Shown one piece after another: positions 1-8,128 of a DNA stretch of 64,000 nt. The notes below the pieces were generated by a model that was not told where the DNA came from, searched no databases, and worked only from the letters and a program-made list of their open reading frames with translations. Each line of letters begins with the position of its first letter. Within the stretch, counting starts at the first letter, position 1. The stretch covers positions 930,001 to 994,000 of the forward strand of contig CAWATZ010000006.1 of the NCBI GenBank assembly GCA_963784995.1. The letters are read 5' to 3'. The position numbers and the translations under genes were made by a program. Source of the stretch: CAWATZ01 sp963784995. GTDB taxonomy: Bacteria > Planctomycetota > Planctomycetia > Gemmatales > Gemmataceae.

Positions 1-348
1 CGGGGCCACGCACTCTCCCGCCTCGACCGCCCACGCCCGAAGCCGAGGCCAGTTGCTAATGGACTCCGGGCAGCATCCTGTCGGCTCGGAGCGAGACAGG
101 GCAAGTCGTTGGAAGTTGGGAATCCCGCGGCTGAGTGACGGGTACAGCCGCTGGACCAGTTCGGCGTCGGCGGTACGTCCCGGCTCCAGCGGCACCACTT
201 CCCACAGGCCCACCCCTTTGATGACAATTGCGGCAAGGACGGCGGCCGGGGTATAGAGGAACGTGTAGAACTGGCGTGCGGCGAAGGCTGGTTGGATCAC
301 GAACCGGATTACCCCTTGGACAGGCAGTTGCAGCACGTCCTCGAACAT
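1..348 (-). CDS. Hypothetical protein, 5' part, cut by window edge
   Basis: The reading frame starts MFEDVLQLPVQG at 348 and runs off the left edge. It is the same protein as the complete 216-residue copy at 7138-7788, differing by a handful of bases. No domain was recognised. It sits at the head of the first copy of a 1.3 kb duplicated segment, upstream of the small Cys protein and the Uma2 gene. All three are on the minus strand. Confidence 0.6.
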   Translation of the reverse strand, partial: MFEDVLQLPVQGVIRFVIQPAFAARQFYTFLYTPAAVLAAIVIKGVGLWEVVPLEPGRTADAELVQRLYPSLSRGIPNFQRLALSRSEPTGCCPESISNWPRLRAWAVEAGECVAP

Positions 349-387
349 CCGCCCTCCTCGTCGAACAGCTGATTCGGCGTGCCTTGC

Positions 388-657
388 TCACTCGGCCTCG
401 ACCAGCTTCGCCCGTGCCGCCCGGACCTCCGGCTCGATGGCCGCGACCCGCCGCTCCAACTCATCGACTGCGTCGGAGAGGAACTGACGCAGGCACGCGG
501 CAGAGCAGAATTGGATCGAGATACCACACCCATAGCCCGGGTCCTGGTCCTCCCGCCTGACCGCTCGGACCGCCGCCCTTTTCTGAACCTCCGTCGCATC
601 GCCGACGGTGGCCTCGTCGATAACCACCTGCGATTCAACAGCGAGGAGGCTATTCAT
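388..657 (-). CDS. Small conserved Cys-containing protein, copy 1
   Basis: An 89-residue protein read from MNSLLAVESQVV. Its middle carries GCGISIQFCSAACLRQFL, three cysteines arranged like a degenerate treble-clef or FCS-type zinc site, followed by a charged helix rich in Glu, Arg and Ala. A longer frame starts at 720 but overlaps the Uma2 gene; the inner ATG was chosen because the sequence diverges between duplicate copies just upstream of it. The ribosome site is weak. The function is unknown. It lies directly downstream of the Uma2-type nuclease in both copies of the duplication, so the two probably form one transcript. Confidence 0.55.
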   Translation of the reverse strand: MNSLLAVESQVVIDEATVGDATEVQKRAAVRAVRREDQDPGYGCGISIQFCSAACLRQFLSDAVDELERRVAAIEPEVRAARAKLVEAE

Positions 658-688
658 TACCCAGAGCCAGCGCCACGTGGCTGCTGGC

Positions 689-1264
689 CTATTGTCCCGG
701 GAGAGCAAAGAACTCCGCAACCGGGCAGCGAAAGTCCGGCAAGGTTCCGTTGCCCGTCAGCTCTTGGGCTTCCTCGACAACGCGGTCCTCACCGCCCGGA
801 GCGTGGACGATGACGTTTCGGGCGTCCGGGTCGAGTATCCAGACCAGTTTGGTCCCGAAACGAAACTGTTCCCGAACTCGGCGCATCACCTTCCCATGCG
901 TGTCGTTCGGCGAGAGCACCTCGACGGCCAGCAAAGGCGGTTTGTCTCCGTACTTTTCCTCGACGTCCTCGGCGCACTGGGCATCCTCAAAGAAGAGGAC
1001 GTCAGGCCCGCGAACCGTGTCCGGGTTGCGCTCGACGATCACGCCTGTGTCGTTGGAGCATACGTACCCTTTCTTCCGGGTGATGACGTAGTTCCGCAGG
1101 ATGCCCGTGACGTTAGCGCAGATCATCCCGTGACGTTTTCCCGGACGTGACATCTCGACGATGACTCCTCGTTCGAGCTCGCAGACCTTGCCACGGTTCT
1201 CGGGCCGATTCGCCCACTCGTAGAACTCTTCCGCCTTCAGCAGCTTCGCCTGCACCGTCGCCAT
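689..1264 (-). CDS. Uma2-family (DUF820) putative endonuclease, copy 1
   Basis: A 191-residue protein of the Uma2/DUF820 restriction-endonuclease-like fold, a family expanded in cyanobacteria and planctomycetes. Typical features are seen in order: an N-terminal helix with FYEWANRPENRGK, the E-x-G strand (CELERGVIVEM), an H-G-x-x segment (RHGMICANV), the catalytic GPDVLFF motif followed by LAVEVLSPNDT (the D...E-V-x-S signature), and R..Y-like C-terminal elements. Known members are inferred DNases of unclear biological role. It is nearly identical to the copy at 8129-8704. Confidence 0.85.
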   Translation of the reverse strand: MATVQAKLLKAEEFYEWANRPENRGKVCELERGVIVEMSRPGKRHGMICANVTGILRNYVITRKKGYVCSNDTGVIVERNPDTVRGPDVLFFEDAQCAEDVEEKYGDKPPLLAVEVLSPNDTHGKVMRRVREQFRFGTKLVWILDPDARNVIVHAPGGEDRVVEEAQELTGNGTLPDFRCPVAEFFALPGQ

Positions 1265-1317
1265 AGAGACTCCCTTGCTCCCTTCACCGCAGCGATATTA
1301 ATCCGGCAGGAAAGAAG

Positions 1318-1400
1318 CACACAAGCCCGGAGCGCTAGCGACGGGACAGCGTCGCCTTGGGGACGCAGCGTCCCATCGCTAGCGCCTCCGGGCTTGTGTG
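1318..1400. repeat. Long palindrome of the GCCCGAAGCGCCAGCG family
   Basis: Arms beginning cacacaagcccgg and ending ccgggcttgtgtg enclose a second, inner palindrome. The same outer sequence recurs at 43337-43397, and related arms occur at 37190-37270 and 42326-42384. It is a dispersed REP-like hairpin rather than a gene, and it may also act as a transcription terminator upstream of the Uma2 start. Confidence 0.8.
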
Positions 1401-1426
1401 ACCCTCTTACTTGCCGGAGTAATAGT

Positions 1427-1586
1427 CCTGGATGCTGCCGCGGAAAAGTCAGCAAAGTTTTCCCAACGGCTCGCGGCAGCATCCAGGGCCATTGGACGAA
1501 ACGACTTTCCGGCAAGAGAACATCCACTTACCCTGGCGTTCACTCTTGGGGATTCTACCCGCCACGGCCTCCCCTCGCCCTCTCGA
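1427..1586. repeat. Dispersed repeat B, copy 1
   Basis: About 160 bases that recur at 8739-8898 with roughly 90% identity. It starts with a perfect 15-base inverted repeat (1427-1441 CCTGGATGCTGCCGC against 1473-1487). In this copy it is joined directly to repeat A at 1585. No coding frame is conserved between the copies. Confidence 0.75.
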
Positions 1587-2020
1587 ACAGCTGAGTAGGC
1601 AGCCGGCTGGCCGCCTATCACGGCCCAGTTGCCCGGCACGGTCTGGCTGGAGAGCACGGCTCAGCTGTCGATCACGGTTCTTGTTCTGTCTCAGGCCGAC
1701 GTGTAGCATACCACGGCTCGCCGCCCAAAACCACTGTTTCCTTGTCTGCTTGACAGGCCAATCGGAACGAATCCAGGAAAGGATTCGCCCTCGGGCTGAC
1801 CGTCCTGGATTTCGGGAAACGCCAGAAGAGAGCAAGAAGCGACGCCGTGTGATGCAGGCACGGTGGCAATGTCGGTTTTTTGTCATTCACCGGGCAACCA
1901 GGGACACGCCTGGACGCTTCCTGGGACAATGCCAGGTAAAAAGCGCCGTTGGCACGATGGCATCCTCGGCGGGTCTGCCACAGCAGCAACCCCAACCTCC
2001 CCACCAATCCATCACGGTCA
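1585..2020. repeat. Dispersed repeat A, copy 1
   Basis: A non-coding repeat of about 435 bases, also found at 4847-5447 and 10819-11305, with a partial copy at 26735-26885. It begins gaacagctgag and continues through a run of GCACGGCTCGGCTG-like short repeats, then cagaagagagcaagaagcg, a gtcgcttttttgtcat core and two nested inverted repeats around ggacacgcctgg and gttggcggtgtggc. It lies about 200 bases upstream of the WD40 gene. Open frames across it are not conserved between copies. Confidence 0.8.
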
Positions 2021-2216
2021 GCAAAAACGAATAACGTGGCAACGCGGGACTCGCCGTGGTATGTTGAGTGCGCGATAGGCAACTGGCCCCTGAGAGGCAA
2101 CATGCCGTGCGAGGCGGCCAGCCTGCTGTCGGCTCAATCGCTCAGCGTTGTGGGAGGCCGGTCTTGGCGGAGAGGGCAGGCTGGGCGGCACACCGACCTG
2201 CGACAGGAGACAAGCC

Positions 2217-3167
2217 ATGCCGACCGAGTTGCGGTTCACCCTGGGGGGGCACGGCAGCGAAGTCAACGCCGTCGCGTTTGCCCCGGACGGCAGTCTGCTG
2301 GCGAGCGGCAGCGAGAACAAAAAGGTCCGCCTCTGGGATCCCCGGACGGGCCGGCTCGTGCGCGAGTTGACCGGCCACGCCGGCGCGGTCCGCGCCCTTG
2401 CCTTCTCCCCGGACGGCACCGTGCTGGCCTGCGGCTGTCACAGCAAGCGCAAAGCCTTGCCGGACGAGATTGTGCTGTGGGACCCGCACGCGGGCAGCGT
2501 GCGCCAGCGCTGGACGGGCCACGGGAATGCGGTCAGCTCGCTGGCCTTCTCCCCGGACGGCCAGTCCCTGGCCAGCGGCAGCTGGGACCAGACCGTCCGC
2601 CTGTGGGACGTGCGGAGCGCGGCTACCCGGTGGTGCGCCCGCCCCGCCGACGTGTTGCCCATCCGCCCCTGGCACGAAGAAATCTGGTCGGTGGCCTTCA
2701 GCCCTGACGGCCGGACCCTGGCGGGCGCCGTCTCGGACGGAACCATCGTCCTGTTGGACGCCGCGACGGGGAAACTGGAACGGACGCTGACGGAGCATCC
2801 CGAGTGTGTCTATGCCATCGCCTTTTCCCCCGACGGGACAATGCTGGCCAGCGCCAGCGGGGACCGGACAGCGAAGGTCTGGGACGTGGCGACGGGCACG
2901 GTGCGGTACACCCTGACGGGGTTCATCAACTACCTGGGGGCGGTCGCCTTCGCGCCGGACGGAAGGACGCTGGCGGTCGGCTGCGTCGGCAGCAGCCACT
3001 CCAAGAAGGTGCCCGCCCTGCGCCTCCACGACGCGCGGACGGGAGACCTCCAGCTGGCCCTGCTCGAGCAGAACGCCTTCGTGCAGTCGCTCAGCTTCAC
3101 GCGCGACGGCACTCTCCTCGCCGGAGCCAACGCCATCCACGCCCTGGTCTGGCAGCTCGCCCCCTGA
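2217..3167 (+). CDS. WD40-repeat protein (single seven-bladed propeller)
   Basis: A 316-residue protein made almost entirely of WD40 repeats. Seven blades can be picked out by the recurring FSPDG...LASGS...VRLWD signature, starting at about residues 15, 57, 105, 158, 200, 243 and 290. The start is the ATG at 2217, preceded by ACAGGAGACAAGCC as ribosome site; the frame open upstream of it crosses no other convincing start. There is no signal peptide, transmembrane segment or fused kinase domain, unlike many planctomycete WD40 proteins, so a cytoplasmic protein-binding scaffold is likely. Repeat A lies upstream, as it does before the sigma factor and kinase genes. The partner is unknown. Confidence 0.9.
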   Translation: MPTELRFTLGGHGSEVNAVAFAPDGSLLASGSENKKVRLWDPRTGRLVRELTGHAGAVRALAFSPDGTVLACGCHSKRKALPDEIVLWDPHAGSVRQRWTGHGNAVSSLAFSPDGQSLASGSWDQTVRLWDVRSAATRWCARPADVLPIRPWHEEIWSVAFSPDGRTLAGAVSDGTIVLLDAATGKLERTLTEHPECVYAIAFSPDGTMLASASGDRTAKVWDVATGTVRYTLTGFINYLGAVAFAPDGRTLAVGCVGSSHSKKVPALRLHDARTGDLQLALLEQNAFVQSLSFTRDGTLLAGANAIHALVWQLAP

Positions 3168-3246
3168 AGATCGTTGCTCCAGCGGCAGCAGAGTCGTGAC
3201 CATCCACGGGTCGAGCAATGATTCCGGGTGGTTCATTGCCCCCGCC

Positions 3247-3342
3247 CGGCTTGCCCGGGCGGAGCGGGGTTTGACGACCAGAAAGGCGGGCGCAGCGCTG
3301 CTTTCTTCTGGTCGTCAAACCCCGCTCCGCCCGGGCAAGCCG
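3247..3342. repeat. Perfect 37-base inverted repeat (hairpin)
   Basis: The left arm 3247-3283 and the right arm 3306-3342 are exact reverse complements, separated by 22 bases. The arms begin cggcttgcccgggcggagc. It lies between the converging ends of the WD40 gene and the GHKL gene; the right arm ends 3 bases before the GHKL stop codon. Either a REP-type element or a bidirectional terminator fits. Confidence 0.85.
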
Positions 3343-3345
3343 ATC

Positions 3346-4068
3346 TCAGCCATAGCAGTTCCCCAGAGGAGACGTGGACTTGTCCGGCAGTGTTGCGGGG
3401 TGAGGCCCGACACCGCTGAAGTGCAGCAGAGCTGGCTTCTCCGAAGCCACGTCGCCAGGGCGATACTCGAGCGACTCGAACCGCACCCCTGCGGTGGCCA
3501 ACCATGCCGCCAGCGCCAATCCATCAAACTCCAACGGTCCGAAGATGCCAGGGTCGGGCCGGAACGACAGTTCCAGGCCCGTCTCGCTGGCCTCGGCCTC
3601 GCGGCGGAACGGAGCCTGGGCAACGCCGGCGCGGTACTCCTGAAACCAGCACGCGCCACCGCGGCTAATCCGAACCCGGAGCCACTCGCTGAGGTAGTTG
3701 ACAACCACCAGGCCAAGATGGCAGCAAGCGCCTTTCGTGGACTCGCTTCGCTTGGCAGCACGACACGCCCCAACCATCGTGAGCAATACCTCGGCCAGGA
3801 GCCGGCCATCTGGACGGGGTTCCATCGGCAGCCCTGGCCCATTGTCGCGGATCGTGACGTTCCCCGACGGGTGAACGGCAATCGCGATCTCCGTGCAGTT
3901 TCCACAGGCCGCTTCATCGACGCTCAGACACGGGCTCTCCTCGACCAGACGGTTGAGGACAGCAGGGTTGGGGAGCGGGCCGACGTACAACTGCGGACGC
4001 CGACGCACGTGCTCACCGGCTGGAAGGACCTCGATCGCATCAGGGGTGTATTGGGATGTTGCTTCCAT
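3346..4068 (-). CDS. Stand-alone GyrB-like GHKL ATPase domain protein
   Basis: A 240-residue protein that follows the N-terminal ATPase subdomain of DNA gyrase B and nothing else. VRRRPQLYVG (residues 21-30) matches the gyrase V-R-K-R-P-x-M-Y-I-G motif. EESPCLSVDEA corresponds to the helix with the catalytic Glu (retained), but the Mg-binding Asn is replaced by Leu. DNGPGLPM (about 75-82) is the D-x-G-x-G box. HLGLVVVNYLS matches the lid and HGVGVSVVNALS region with a degraded glycine lid, and YRAGVAQAP and SETGLELSFRPDPGIF match the following strands. The transducer, TOPRIM and tail domains are absent. The start is set by GGAGG seven bases upstream of the ATG at 4068. ATP hydrolysis is doubtful; ATP binding or protein interaction is possible. 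Confidence 0.75.
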   Translation of the reverse strand: MEATSQYTPDAIEVLPAGEHVRRRPQLYVGPLPNPAVLNRLVEESPCLSVDEAACGNCTEIAIAVHPSGNVTIRDNGPGLPMEPRPDGRLLAEVLLTMVGACRAAKRSESTKGACCHLGLVVVNYLSEWLRVRISRGGACWFQEYRAGVAQAPFRREAEASETGLELSFRPDPGIFGPLEFDGLALAAWLATAGVRFESLEYRPGDVASEKPALLHFSGVGPHPATLPDKSTSPLGNCYG

Positions 4069-4083
4069 GGCACGCCTCCGCCA

Positions 4084-4179
4084 CCGAACGCCCAACTCCC
4101 CAGCCGGCTCACGCGGGCACGGCAGGGAGCTCGGCAAGACTTATTCTCGTGGCCTGGCTGCTGCAACTCCTTGTTCGGC
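4084..4179. repeat. Dispersed repeat C, copy 1
   Basis: About 95 bases that recur at 10249-10342 in the same orientation. Shared blocks are cacgcgggcacg, ctcggcaag and gttcggc. On the minus strand both copies sit just upstream of a gene start: the GHKL gene here and the HEAT-like gene at 10230. It could be a shared leader or promoter segment, or a small mobile repeat. Confidence 0.6.
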
Positions 4180-4184
4180 CTGCC

Positions 4185-4316
4185 TCAGATCACCTTGGAG
4201 TCGGTGTTCCGGTGGACCCAGATCCGGCCACTGTCGGGATCGAAGCGGAGCCACACATCACGGCCGAGGTAGTCTCTCGGGCCGTCCCTGCCGTGTGCCA
4301 AGCAGCGTGCCTCCAC
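4185..4316 (-). CDS. Possible small protein or gene remnant
   Basis: A 43-residue frame that starts at a GTG and ends GRIWVHRNTDSKVI, with VWLRFDPDSGRIWVH in the middle, which looks like a genuine beta-strand-rich protein end. No ribosome site is visible. It lies between the zinc-ribbon gene and repeat C, on the same strand. It may be the 3' end of a decayed gene. The function was not recognised. Confidence 0.3.
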   Translation of the reverse strand: MEARCLAHGRDGPRDYLGRDVWLRFDPDSGRIWVHRNTDSKVI

Positions 4317-4339
4317 ACGGACCTGGCGACAGGCAGCCC

Positions 4340-4777
4340 CTACCAACCTTTGGACCGGCGCCGATACAAGACGATGCGCTGCCGCCAGCCGCATTGGCGA
4401 CAGCGCTGCTTCGCCACGCGCGGAAGGCTGCGGGCCAGCACAGCAAAACCAAGGGCTGGCAGCATGGCCACCGGGAACCACAGCAGCGAGAGGAGGCATA
4501 TCGGGATCCGCACTTTCGACCCGATCGCAAAGAGGCCACCCCAGTATGTGGGCACCGAGAGAGCGATGCCAACGGCCATAAGGCAAAGAGCCGGCCAGGA
4601 CAACGACGGCGCGGGCCGGAGCCTAGCTGCCGGGTAGAGAATCTTGCCGCAACGGGGGCACTCTTCAGACGTACTCAACTGTGGTATCGTCCGGCGATTC
4701 GGATGTCCGCACTGTGGGCATGATTCGGCCTCGGTTGATATTTGCCTACCACACGCGGAACAATTGATAAGGGGCAT
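4340..4777 (-). CDS. Zinc-ribbon membrane protein
   Basis: A 145-residue protein with two N-terminal zinc-ribbon knuckle pairs (CSACGRQISTEAESCPQCG and ECPRCGKIL), then two hydrophobic segments (about residues 65-85 and 90-115) and a basic tail holding a further CRQCG pair. The start is the ATG at 4777, with GGAG six bases upstream; a GTG four codons earlier is less well placed. Proteins of this build are common in planctomycetes and unassigned in function; they probably bind zinc at the cytoplasmic face. The minus-strand upstream side abuts repeat A copy 2. Confidence 0.7.
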   Translation of the reverse strand: MPLINCSACGRQISTEAESCPQCGHPNRRTIPQLSTSEECPRCGKILYPAARLRPAPSLSWPALCLMAVGIALSVPTYWGGLFAIGSKVRIPICLLSLLWFPVAMLPALGFAVLARSLPRVAKQRCRQCGWRQRIVLYRRRSKGW

Positions 4778-4846
4778 GACATGCTCCACTACACCGTCGT
4801 CGGCAGGAAAGTCGATACACGCAAAGCAGCCGCTGACGGTATCGCC

Positions 4847-5447
4847 GAACAGCTGAGCATACAGCCGGCTGGCCGCATAGCACGGCTCGGTTGCCTATTC
4901 GGGCTCGGCTGCCTAGCACGGCCCGGCTGGATAGCACGGCTCGGCTGTCTAGCACGGTTTTTGTTCTGCCTCAGACTGGCGTTTAGCATACCACGGCTCG
5001 CCACCCAAAACCACTTTTTCCTTTTCTGCTTGAGAGGGCAATCGGAGCGAGTCTTTCAATCTGCTCCGGGGCGTTGCCTGGGTGGAGCTGCCGGACGCGC
5101 TGGAGAGAACGTATCTCCAGGCAGCCCAGGAACTGGGCTGGCAATTGGTCTTTGCCTCGCGGGAAATGTCAGGCTGACTGTCCTGGATCTGGGGAGGCGC
5201 CAGAAGAGAGCAAGAAGCGACGCCGTGTGATAGTGGCGCGTTGGCGGTGTCGCTTTTTTGTCATTCACCGGGCAACCAGGGACACGCCTGGACGCTTCCG
5301 GGCGACACCGCCAGCTTTCCGCGCTGTTGGCGGTGTGGCGGCCTCGGCGGTTCTGTCTCCGCAACAACCCCTCCCTCCAATCCGTGACGGTCAGGAAAAC
5401 CCCTGTCTCACTTCCGGAGCTTTTGCAGTACTCTCTTCAGAGGGACT
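4847..5447. repeat. Dispersed repeat A, copy 2, extended, with internal insert
   Basis: Begins gaacagctgagc at 4847. It contains a tandem of about five 18-base units of the type TAGCACGGCTCGGCTG (4880-4960) and a unique insert of about 110 bases (5055-5165) missing from copies 1 and 3. It then continues to ccgtgacggtcag and on through a leader (cttccgg, ttttgcagtactctc) shared only with copy 3. It ends immediately before the ribosome site of the sigma factor gene. Confidence 0.8.
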
Positions 5448-5461
5448 GCAAAGGAGGTTCC

Positions 5462-6081
5462 GTGGCCGATCCGCTGGCCAACGCCGACGAACTGCTCGAC
5501 CGGGTGCGCCAGGGCGACGAGGACGCCTGGGCCGAGATCCTCACCCGGCATCGGGACGTCGTGCGCCCGCGGTGGCCCTGCGTCTGGACCGCCGGCTCCT
5601 GGGGCGGATCGACGTCTCGGACGTGGTGCAGGAAACGTATCTCGAGGCCTTCCGCCGGCGGGCCGATTACCTTCGCCAACCCGGCGTTCCCTTCGCCGTC
5701 TGGCTGCGCTGGCTGGCCCGCGAGCGGGTCTTGCAAGCGCACCGCCAGCACCTGTTCGCGGACAAGCGGGCGGTCGGCCGGGAAGTGGCTCCACTGCCGG
5801 TCGAGTCCTCGGCGCTGGTCGCCCGGGCCCTGCTCGCCAGGGAGCCGTCGCCGAGCCAGGCCCTGACGGCCGCGGAGCTGGCCGAGCAACTGCGGCAGGC
5901 ACTGGAGCAACTCGATGACGACGACCGCGACCTGATCCTTTGGAGGCATTTCGAGCAACTGAGCAACCGGGACATCGCCGGGCTCTTGCAAATCAGCGAG
6001 GCAGCGGCGGCCAAGCGCTACCTCCGGGCCCTGGAGCGGCTGCGCGATCTGCTCCATCAGCGAGGGGTGAGCAATGCCTGA
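5462..6081 (+). CDS. ECF-type RNA polymerase sigma factor, one-base frameshift
   Basis: Starts at a GTG five bases after a perfect AGGAGG. The first part (ADELLDRVRQGDEDAWAEIL, residues 7-26) is sigma region 2.1. After about residue 35 the frame must shift back by one, near 5570, to read GRIDVSDVVQETYLEAFRR, the region 2.2-2.4 helix. Region 4.2 follows: DRDLILWRHFEQLSNRDIA with a helix-turn-helix ending KRYLRALERLRDLL. The total span of 620 bases fits 206 residues plus one missing base (cgcggtggccc, probably one g short). The family directs transcription and in planctomycetes is often paired with kinase-WD40 proteins; the kinase gene at 11330 shares its leader. Sequencing error or true inactivation cannot be told apart here. 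Confidence 0.8.
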
Positions 6082-6174
6082 CAATCGGGGGCACGCAGCA
6101 GTTTCTTGAGGCAGGCGTTCCGGTTGTGCGGACCCTTTTCGGAAACTGCTGGACGGAGCGCCCCCGAAAGGCGG

Positions 6175-7017
6175 CTACTCCCAGTACGGGATCGTCCAGC
6201 CCAACTCGAACTGGCGCGCGAGCGGCATCCCCGTGAGGTGGTAGATCCGCCAGCACTCACCGAACGGCTCGACCGCCAGCAGCCAGGTCCGGTCGCGCCG
6301 CCGGTGCCGGGCCGATCGCGCCGCGACCTCGACGAACAGTGCCTGCGCCCTGCCCGGTGCGGGGTCGCTCAGCGCCTGGCCGGCCGCGTTCGGGAAGAGC
6401 GCCTCTGCTTCGAGGTGCCACGCCCAAAGTTCCGCCACGGAGGCCTTCTTCCTCGCCTGGAGGTAGATGCCCTGGGGCGGCGGGTACGACAGATCGACCA
6501 GCCGCGTCGTGCTGATCAGGATGCCGCCGGAGGTGAAGCAGCGGACAAAGCGGAGGCGGAAGTTGCCGCCGCTCGGGGAATATTGGACGAACGCGGCGGC
6601 GGGGTGGACGTCATGCGCCCAGGGGCTGACGTGCGTCTGGTCGAAGTCGTCCAGCGCGAACCATCCCTCGGGCCGGAAGCCGAGGCCGGACAGGGCCGCC
6701 TGGAGGGACCGCCACTCGGCGGCCGCCTCGGCCGACAGGGGCGGCTCCTTGACTGGTCGGAGGCCAGGCATGCCCCGCGACGCCTCGACCACCATGAGGT
6801 AGACGCCGCCCCAGAGCAGGGCGATGAAAAGCACCCCGGCCAGGGCAAGCAGGTTGCAGCCTGCCCTCCAGAGGGCCTCGCTGGTCCCGGCGTCGTGGCG
6901 GCCGAGGCTGGCCGCCATCAGCACCCCGCCGACCAGGCAGGCGAACAGAAGTGGAAGGGCTGACACGCGCAGCAGCCCCATCAGCCAGGATCGCCGGCCT
7001 TCGGTTTTTGTTCCCAT
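6175..7017 (-). CDS. Hypothetical membrane protein with two N-terminal helices
   Basis: A 280-residue protein. Two hydrophobic helices lie near the N-terminus (about residues 17-37 and 52-75, GVLFIALLWGGVYLMVV). They are followed by a soluble region of about 200 residues with LDDFDQTHVSPWAHDVHPAAAF, no recognised motifs and many aromatic residues. The start is fixed by AGGAGGA upstream of the ATG at 7017; the frame open to 7086 lacks one. It converges with the sigma factor gene, with about 90 bases between. No function is assigned. A membrane-anchored cytoplasmic domain is the simplest topology. Confidence 0.65.
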   Translation of the reverse strand: MGTKTEGRRSWLMGLLRVSALPLLFACLVGGVLMAASLGRHDAGTSEALWRAGCNLLALAGVLFIALLWGGVYLMVVEASRGMPGLRPVKEPPLSAEAAAEWRSLQAALSGLGFRPEGWFALDDFDQTHVSPWAHDVHPAAAFVQYSPSGGNFRLRFVRCFTSGGILISTTRLVDLSYPPPQGIYLQARKKASVAELWAWHLEAEALFPNAAGQALSDPAPGRAQALFVEVAARSARHRRRDRTWLLAVEPFGECWRIYHLTGMPLARQFELGWTIPYWE

Positions 7018-7137
7018 CGGAGTCCTCCTCACGAGGGCGTCTACCTGTACTTCGCCCCCGATGGTCGCGGCTTTTAGCCCTTCCACGGGGAGAGTCTATC
7101 TATTGACTTCCGAGGCCCTCGAGTGGTTCGACCCGCT

Positions 7138-7788
7138 TTACCTTCTCCGACGCTGCCACGGCTTGACTCGCTTCTTGCTCGGGCGGTCGCGCGGTCCGTC
7201 GTCCTCGGCGTCGGCGGGTTCCTCAGGCTCCGCTGCCAGCCGCTCCAGTTGGTCGTCGATGCCGAAGGCCAACTGCACCGAGCGGGGCGTGAGCTGCGCT
7301 GTCGCCAAGAGCCGGTTGTACGCGGCCACCAGCCCGGCTTGGACCGGGAACCCATCCTCCACGCTCGGATTGCACCAGAGCGGAGATACGGCACCTTCGC
7401 GGTCGTTCAGCGAGTGCCAGTAACACACCCCATCGAGAACCGGGGCCACGCACTCTCCCGCCTCGACCGCCCACGCCCGAAGCCGAGGCCAGTTGCTAAT
7501 GGACTCCGGGCAGCATCCTGTCGGCTCGGCGCGAGACAGGGCAAGTCGTTGGAAGTTGGGAATCCCGCGGCTGAGTGACGGGTACAGCCGCTGGACCAGT
7601 TCGGCGTCGGCGGTACGTCCCGGCTCCAGCGGCACCACTTCCCACAGGCCCACCCCTTTGATGACGATTGCGGCAAGGACGGCAGCCGGGGTATAGGGGA
7701 ACGTGTAGAACCGGCGTGCGGCGAAGGCTGGTTCGATCACGAACCGGATTACCCCTTGGACAGGCAGTTGCAGCACGTCCTCGAACAT
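7138..7788 (-). CDS. Hypothetical protein (complete copy of the gene at 1-348)
   Basis: A 216-residue protein, MFEDVLQLPVQG to the basic tail KKRVKPWQRRRR. Mixed alpha/beta composition, no signal peptide, no recognised family motif. The stretch FYTFPYTPAAVLAAIVIKG is hydrophobic but too short and polar for a clear membrane helix. It is the most downstream of the three duplicated minus-strand genes. The copy at the window start shows several substitutions, so both may be expressed. Confidence 0.6.
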   Translation of the reverse strand: MFEDVLQLPVQGVIRFVIEPAFAARRFYTFPYTPAAVLAAIVIKGVGLWEVVPLEPGRTADAELVQRLYPSLSRGIPNFQRLALSRAEPTGCCPESISNWPRLRAWAVEAGECVAPVLDGVCYWHSLNDREGAVSPLWCNPSVEDGFPVQAGLVAAYNRLLATAQLTPRSVQLAFGIDDQLERLAAEPEEPADAEDDGPRDRPSKKRVKPWQRRRR

Positions 7789-7827
7789 CCGCCCTCCTCG
7801 TCGAACAGCTGATTCGGCGTGCCTTGC

Positions 7828-8097
7828 TCACTCGGCCTCGACCAGCTTCGCCCGTGCCGCCCGGACCTCCGGCTCGATGGCCGCGACCCGCCGCTCCAAC
7901 TCATCGACTGCGTCGGAGAGGAACTGACGCAGGCACGCGGCAGAGCAGAATTGGATCGAGATACCACACCCATAGCCCGGGTCCTGGTCCTCCCGCCTGA
8001 CCGCTCGGACCGCCGCCCTTTTCTGAACCTCCGTCGCATCGCCGACGGTGGCCTCGTCTACAACCACCTGCGATTCGACAGCGAGGAGGCTATTCAT
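7828..8097 (-). CDS. Small conserved Cys-containing protein, copy 2
   Basis: An 89-residue protein, identical to the copy at 388-657 except for V-to-V/I-type changes near the N-terminus (ESQVVVDEATVG). It keeps the three cysteines in CGISIQFCSAACLRQFL. The start is ATG at 8097, as in copy 1. It is transcribed behind the Uma2 gene. Confidence 0.55.
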   Translation of the reverse strand: MNSLLAVESQVVVDEATVGDATEVQKRAAVRAVRREDQDPGYGCGISIQFCSAACLRQFLSDAVDELERRVAAIEPEVRAARAKLVEAE

Positions 8098-8128
8098 TAA
8101 CCAGAGCCAGCGCTGTGTGGCTGCTGAC

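Larger units (their letters stand above)
1..1297. repeat. Segmental duplication, copy 1 (partner 7441-8737)
   Basis: Positions 1-1297 match 7441-8737 in direct orientation with an offset of 7440 bases and only about 20 visible differences. The duplicate carries three minus-strand genes: the hypothetical, the Cys protein and Uma2. Identity stops abruptly after the bases agcgata at 1297/8737. The left border lies outside the window, so the full size is unknown. Confidence 0.95.

Noticed and set aside
1432..2034. Coding ORFs across repeats A and B
   Set aside because: Frames are open on both strands but are not conserved among the repeat copies and lack ribosome sites.
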